Source: CADEED01 sp035286365 | Lineage (GTDB): Bacteria > Pseudomonadota > Gammaproteobacteria > Steroidobacterales > Steroidobacteraceae | NCBI GenBank assembly: GCA_035286365.1 | Contig: DATHJZ010000168.1 | Span: 1-43,328 of the forward strand | Direction of reading: 5' to 3' | Length of the DNA stretch: 43,328 bases | Part shown: in pieces, positions 39,658 to 43,328 of the stretch | How positions within the stretch are numbered: the first letter of the stretch is position 1 | How the letters are laid out: every line of letters begins with the position of its first letter | Translations under genes and position numbers: made by a program | Notes under the pieces: generated by a model | Databases searched by the model: none | The model's input: only the letters and a program-made list of their open reading frames with translations | Told to the model about the DNA's origin: nothing

Positions 39658-39789
39658 TCAGGGTTGACAGGATTCGCAATCGCCAAAGCGTGCCGCAGCC
39701 CTGAACGTCGCGAGGCCCGACTGGCCGGCGGCGAACTGTGTCGCGGCCGCGGCGGCGATCAGCGGCGACGAGATGAGTACGGTCTTCAT
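39658..39789 (-). CDS. Small 43-codon ORF, similar to the C-terminal tail of neighbouring paralogs
   Basis: A strong AGGAAGG ribosome binding site sits three bases before an ATG (39789) in the gap between paralogs 2 and 1. The 43-residue product begins MKTVLISSPLIAAAAATQ and ends FGDCESCQP with a Cys-x2-Cys pair. Its last 24 residues match the last 24 of paralog 2 at 12 positions, including AGQ-x-GLAT and the terminal QP. It may be the remnant of a fourth paralog that lost its body, or a small exported peptide, since the N-terminus could serve as a signal. It is too short for a firm call; the ribosome binding site and the similarity are what support it. Confidence 0.5.
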   Translation of the reverse strand: MKTVLISSPLIAAAAATQFAAGQSGLATFRAAARFGDCESCQP

Positions 39790-39818
39790 GGTCCTTCCTG
39801 GTTAGCCCCGCGGTCCCG

Positions 39819-41942
39819 TCACGGTTGATAGACGTCAACCGCCGAGAACTCCGTCGCGGTTCTGCTGGTCGCGAGCCCGAACTGGCCCGCGGACAATGCT
39901 GAGTCGGCGAATTCGGTGATCAGCACGCCGTCGACATAGGCGCGCAGCTTGTTGCCGATGGCCTCGAAACGCAGCTTGTAGACGCGATTGAGCGTGACAG
40001 TGAACGGCACATTGCGAAGCGCGGTGGAAACTCCGTTCACCACTTTGCGGATCTGAAGTTGGTTGCCGCTACGCAGCGACAGGTAGTAGTAATTGTTGGC
40101 GTCGAGGTACCGTGCCAGCAGTCCCGCCCAATGATCCGTGCCCGTGCCGACCCGCGCGATGCGCACGTCCGACTCGATGACCTGGTCGTCGACCCGCGCG
40201 ACACCCATGTGCATGCGCGCCGCGCCGGTCACGGAGTTCTGCTTGTAATGACGTACCAGATTCGCCTCCAGGGATTCGGTCCAGTAGCCGCCTTCGGTCG
40301 TCCAGAAGCCGTAAAGGTCTTCTCGTGCAACCGCCGACAACAGTGCCGTTGCGATCGGACTCACCACGATATTGTCGGCATCGAGCGCCGCGCCATTGCT
40401 CGCGAGCGCAGACGACCCGTGCGTGAGCCCGCGAATCGTCGCGCTGAGCGTCGCAACGCCGTTGAGGCGCACCAGAACCCTGGTGCCGCGCGTTTCCAGT
40501 CGTACACGGTAGGTGCGGCCGGCCACGATCGGCGCAACGGAAGTTGCCACCAGGGTCTCGACAGCGCGCAATCTCTTGCGCAACGAGATGGCGCCGTTCG
40601 AAAGTGCAACGGTGAATTGATTGTCCGCGTCCTGCCGCCGTGCGACGAGACCGACCCAACCGCTGCCTGCAAGCCACATCGGCTTGAGGTCCGCTTCGAT
40701 CGACTGGTTAGGCCAGTCGCTGTTGGCGAGCAGCGCCAGTGTTGGGGCGAGGGATTGCGTGCGATAGACATGAGTGAAGCCGCTGGCCGCGACTCCGTAG
40801 GCGGGCGCGTCCCACATGGCGTTGCTGCCGCCTTCGAAATCCTCGCGATACGGCGTGGGTGATGGCGCGAAGGCCGCGGGTAGTTCGTACGTGGCGAACC
40901 CTTCACTGACGGGCATCACTACGGTGCGGTTGTAGAAATCCGCGAAGTAGGACCAGCTGGCTGGACGCGCGTCATCGAGCCTGGCGATGTGCTCGAAAGT
41001 GTTGTCCGCCTGCTGCTGCCAGACGTCCGCGTTGATCAGCACGAGATCGTTACGCTGGCGAATGAAGTCGGGGCCGCCGCCGCCGCTGATCGCGAGATCA
41101 ATCGGCTCGACAGTGCCAATGCGATCCCAGGCGGTGCCGGAAGGATCGGTGCGGCGGAACACGCGCACGCCTTGCTCATTGGCACCGCCGAGCAAGGCGA
41201 CCGGACCGCGCAGCGCCGTCGGGGTAACCCCCGACAAGGCCGGCAAGGTTGCGACCTGCTGCCATTCGATTTGTCCGGGGACGCGCTTGAAAACCCGCGA
41301 ATCCATCGCGCCGGCCTGAAATCGCGCGTCGACAATGGCGTAGTCGGCAGAGAAGTCGAAACTCGTGGTCAGATCGGCATCGAGACAGCCACCCAGCGAG
41401 CCGGTCAGGCGGCCGGTGATCACCCATGCGCCGCTGGCGTCTTTCTCGAACACCGCGGCGTTTGCGCAATCGCCGGTGCCTGCGAGAATGCGCTGACCGT
41501 CGACCTGCAGCAGTTTGCCTCTGATCTCGTAAGGCTCATGAATCACGGTGCTGCGCGTGTAGCCCGCCGTGCCGCGCTCGTAGACGACCAGGTCGTATCC
41601 GAATTGAAGCGCCAGGATTTTGTTCTCCATGACCACCGGAAAATCGGTCGGCGAGAATTCGTAGCTGTAGCCACCCTCGAGAAGTTTGCCCACCAGTTGC
41701 CAGGGACCGGTAACTGCGCGGTGAAACAGGAAAGCCGCCTGCGAGTAGGCGTCGGATCCGCCTGGGTCCATTCCGAGATGCTTGATGGCGGTCGCCACCA
41801 TCCAATCGCCTTCGATGGCGGTGCGCAGGATGCCGTCGTAACCATCGGGAAGGGTCGTGATCGAGGTGGGAGAAACCGGCACCGGCCGCGCTACGGCCAG
41901 CGTTGCGGACAGCAGGGCGATGACGATGATCAGTGGCCTCAT
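39819..41942 (-). CDS. Large secreted propeller/jelly-roll protein (paralog 2)
   Basis: This 707-residue exported protein has the same plan as its neighbours. A signal peptide (MRPLIIVIALLSATLAVA) comes first, then a propeller-like region (about 20-355, with LRTAIEGDWMVATAIKHLG and ALRGPVALLGGANEQGVR). Two jelly-roll modules follow (about 360-535 and 536-707), the second with NNYYYLSLRSGNQLQIRKV and YKLRFEAIGNKLRAYVDG. I start at the ATG rather than the GTG two codons earlier; neither has a strong ribosome binding site. It begins 21 bp after the stop of paralog 3, so the genes are probably one operon. No catalytic signature is seen. A role in binding or covering surface polysaccharide is a guess from the jelly-roll folds. 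Confidence 0.84.
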   Translation of the reverse strand: MRPLIIVIALLSATLAVARPVPVSPTSITTLPDGYDGILRTAIEGDWMVATAIKHLGMDPGGSDAYSQAAFLFHRAVTGPWQLVGKLLEGGYSYEFSPTDFPVVMENKILALQFGYDLVVYERGTAGYTRSTVIHEPYEIRGKLLQVDGQRILAGTGDCANAAVFEKDASGAWVITGRLTGSLGGCLDADLTTSFDFSADYAIVDARFQAGAMDSRVFKRVPGQIEWQQVATLPALSGVTPTALRGPVALLGGANEQGVRVFRRTDPSGTAWDRIGTVEPIDLAISGGGGPDFIRQRNDLVLINADVWQQQADNTFEHIARLDDARPASWSYFADFYNRTVVMPVSEGFATYELPAAFAPSPTPYREDFEGGSNAMWDAPAYGVAASGFTHVYRTQSLAPTLALLANSDWPNQSIEADLKPMWLAGSGWVGLVARRQDADNQFTVALSNGAISLRKRLRAVETLVATSVAPIVAGRTYRVRLETRGTRVLVRLNGVATLSATIRGLTHGSSALASNGAALDADNIVVSPIATALLSAVAREDLYGFWTTEGGYWTESLEANLVRHYKQNSVTGAARMHMGVARVDDQVIESDVRIARVGTGTDHWAGLLARYLDANNYYYLSLRSGNQLQIRKVVNGVSTALRNVPFTVTLNRVYKLRFEAIGNKLRAYVDGVLITEFADSALSAGQFGLATSRTATEFSAVDVYQP

Positions 41943-41963
41943 GTGCACTACCCGATGCAGTTG

Positions 41964-43328
41964 TCAGGGAAGGATCGTCGAGAAATCGTCGTAGTCGACC
42001 GCCGCCTTGAACATCACGGGGCCGGACGCGCCGCTCGCGAGCGAGTTGTCGCTGGCTTCCAGCACCTGCCTGCCGTTGACGTAGGCGCGCAGCTGGTTGC
42101 CGACTGCATCCAGACGCAGCGAATACCAGGTAGCGGGGTTCACGGGCAGCGCGACGCTGCCGAGCACGGTCACGGCGCCGTTTACCACCTTGCGCAGGCT
42201 CGCCGTGTTCGAGTTGCGCAGCGATAGATAGTAGTAATTGCGCTCGTCTACGTAGCGCGCCATCACGCCGAACCAGCGTTCCTGCGCGCCATTCTGGGTT
42301 GCGAAGGTGTCGAGGCGCGCGCGTACGCGCACGATCTGGTCGTCGGTGGGCGCGCCGATGCTGGCGCGCGCGTCGCCCGCGACCGAACTCTGGTTGTACA
42401 CCGCTGAGGCGCCGGTCCGCAGATTCCAGAATCCGAGGCCGGTGAAGGTCCACGGCCCCGGCGTGCCGTTTTCGAAGTCATTGGCGAACACGATCGTGTT
42501 GAGGGCGGGGCTCACAACGACGTTGTCGAAATCCGCGCGCGCGCGATCGGTGACCAGCGCGGCGCGCCCATGCGTGGGCCCCGTGATGTCGGCGTCGAGC
42601 AGCAATTTTCCATCGATGAGCACCCGGTGCAGGGTGCCGACGGATTCGAGCCGCAGGCGGTAAAGCCTGCCGGCAACGGGGGTGAACGGCGCCTGCGCTA
42701 TTACACGCTGCGCGCCGCCGGCCATGCGCCGCAGTTGCACGACGCCGGTGTTGCGCACGATCACATCGTAGAAGTTCTGCGGGTTCTGATAGCGGGTAGC
42801 GAGGCCGAAGCCGCTGCCGCTCGCGGCGAATTCCGCCGTGCGGACATCGGCTTCGATCGCCTGGGTGGTCCAGTCGGAGGCGGCGAGAATCGCGCGCGCA
42901 ACGCCTGTGACGCTCGACTGGCGATACACGCGTGAACCGCCGGCGGCGACCGTCGCGAAAGCGCTGCCCGCCGTCGGTGTCCAGCCGTTGCCATTACCAG
43001 TGGCGAAAGTGTCCTGGATGCGCGCTGGGGATTCGAGTGAGGCGGGGAGCTCGAAGTAATGCACGAGTCCATTGCCATTATTGCCAACCAGAACGCTGCG
43101 GCCACTGATCGCGATCGAACGTCCTAGCGATGCACCGTTCTTCGCGGCAAGAATCGCCACGTGTTCGTAGCTCGCATCGTCGCGTTGACGAAACACGTTG
43201 ATCACGCTCGCGGCGCGATCGGGGCTCCAGGCGTGCTGCAGCAGGAACTCACCGCTCTTCGCGAAGGCGCCTGCGGGTCCCGCGCCCATGAAGCTGTCGG
43301 GCGTCTGGATGCGTTCCGCGATCTGGAA
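41964..43328 (-). CDS. Large secreted propeller/jelly-roll protein (paralog 3, 5' end cut by window edge)
   Basis: The frame is open to the window edge (13 codons beyond the first internal ATG), so the N-terminus and signal peptide lie outside. The visible 454 residues contain the end of the propeller (GRSIAISGRSVLVGNNGNGL) and both jelly-roll modules. Module one has WTTQAIEADVRTAEF, NFYDVIVRN and YRLRLESVGTLHRVLIDGKL. Module two has NYYYLSLRNSNTASLRKV and YSLRLDAVGNQLRAYVNGRQ. The ending FKAAVDYDDFSTILP lines up with the tails of the other two paralogs. It is first in this visible row of minus-strand genes. Function unknown. Confidence 0.84.
   Translation of the reverse strand, partial: FQIAERIQTPDSFMGAGPAGAFAKSGEFLLQHAWSPDRAASVINVFRQRDDASYEHVAILAAKNGASLGRSIAISGRSVLVGNNGNGLVHYFELPASLESPARIQDTFATGNGNGWTPTAGSAFATVAAGGSRVYRQSSVTGVARAILAASDWTTQAIEADVRTAEFAASGSGFGLATRYQNPQNFYDVIVRNTGVVQLRRMAGGAQRVIAQAPFTPVAGRLYRLRLESVGTLHRVLIDGKLLLDADITGPTHGRAALVTDRARADFDNVVVSPALNTIVFANDFENGTPGPWTFTGLGFWNLRTGASAVYNQSSVAGDARASIGAPTDDQIVRVRARLDTFATQNGAQERWFGVMARYVDERNYYYLSLRNSNTASLRKVVNGAVTVLGSVALPVNPATWYSLRLDAVGNQLRAYVNGRQVLEASDNSLASGASGPVMFKAAVDYDDFSTILP

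Noticed and set aside
39635..39838. A 67-codon minus-strand frame in the gap between paralogs.
   Set aside because: It is Arg-rich with no ribosome binding site and overlaps, in another frame, the 43-codon ORF that has a strong ribosome binding site and similarity to neighbours.

Overview
The window (about 43 kb, high GC) looks like the chromosome of an environmental gammaproteobacterium. The intact GlrK-QseG-GlrR set, SrkA/YihE-type kinase, YbdK ligase, TorF-type porin, XrtA/PEP-CTERM genes and several c-di-GMP enzymes fit a Steroidobacterales/Nevskiales/Xanthomonadales-like lineage. That placement is inferred from gene content; no rRNA or other marker is present. No rRNA, tRNA, CRISPR array or prophage was seen.

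Layout. (1) 1-1544, minus: end of a nucleotide-sugar cluster, an N-acyltransferase followed by a Gfo/Idh/MocA oxidoreductase cut by the window edge. (2) 1943-10393, plus: a 2816-residue secreted mosaic protein (deacetylase-like region, three Big_5, three DUF4082, a dimethylformamidase-beta-like region and a C-terminal run of seven Ig-like repeats), ending at a strong terminator. (3) 10462-12889, minus: an MFS transporter overlapping a membrane-anchored propeller protein. (4) 13145-14939, plus: a PEP-CTERM-locus polysaccharide deacetylase and a PEP-CTERM protein. (5) 15045-19522, minus: galE-glrK-qseG-glrR. (6) 19591-26864, plus: srkA, a lipoprotein, a four-PAS/GAF/GGDEF/EAL protein, ybdK and a small membrane-anchored protein. 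(7) 26883-30268, minus: TorF porin, ECF sigma factor, zinc-finger anti-sigma and a subtilisin-like protease. (8) 30427-35195, plus: two more GGDEF/EAL proteins. (9) 35201-36035: a REP-associated transposase between 42-bp inverted repeats, touching an MFS gene. (10) 37374-43328, minus: three large paralogous secreted proteins with a 43-codon reading frame between two of them.

Main results. Two adjacent envelope genes (13145 and 14274) each have a sigma-54-like -24/-12 element. Each also has the same upstream motif (TGTCGGTG-N3-TT-K-ACA) placed 80-81 bp before that element. The giant gene at 1943 has a third, strong sigma-54-like element. A GlrR-type sigma-54 activator is encoded 30 bp beyond the PEP-CTERM gene's terminator. 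Together these suggest a local sigma-54 exopolysaccharide/PEP-CTERM regulon. Separately, the anti-sigma factor at 28189-28869 has a periplasmic domain that reads like a subtilase propeptide, and its gene overlaps that of a subtilase. This raises the possibility of a protease-coupled sigma switch.

All assignments come from reading motifs and remembered family patterns; no database search was run. Start codons were moved from the longest open frame wherever a signal peptide, a ribosome binding site or a neighbouring gene argued for it.
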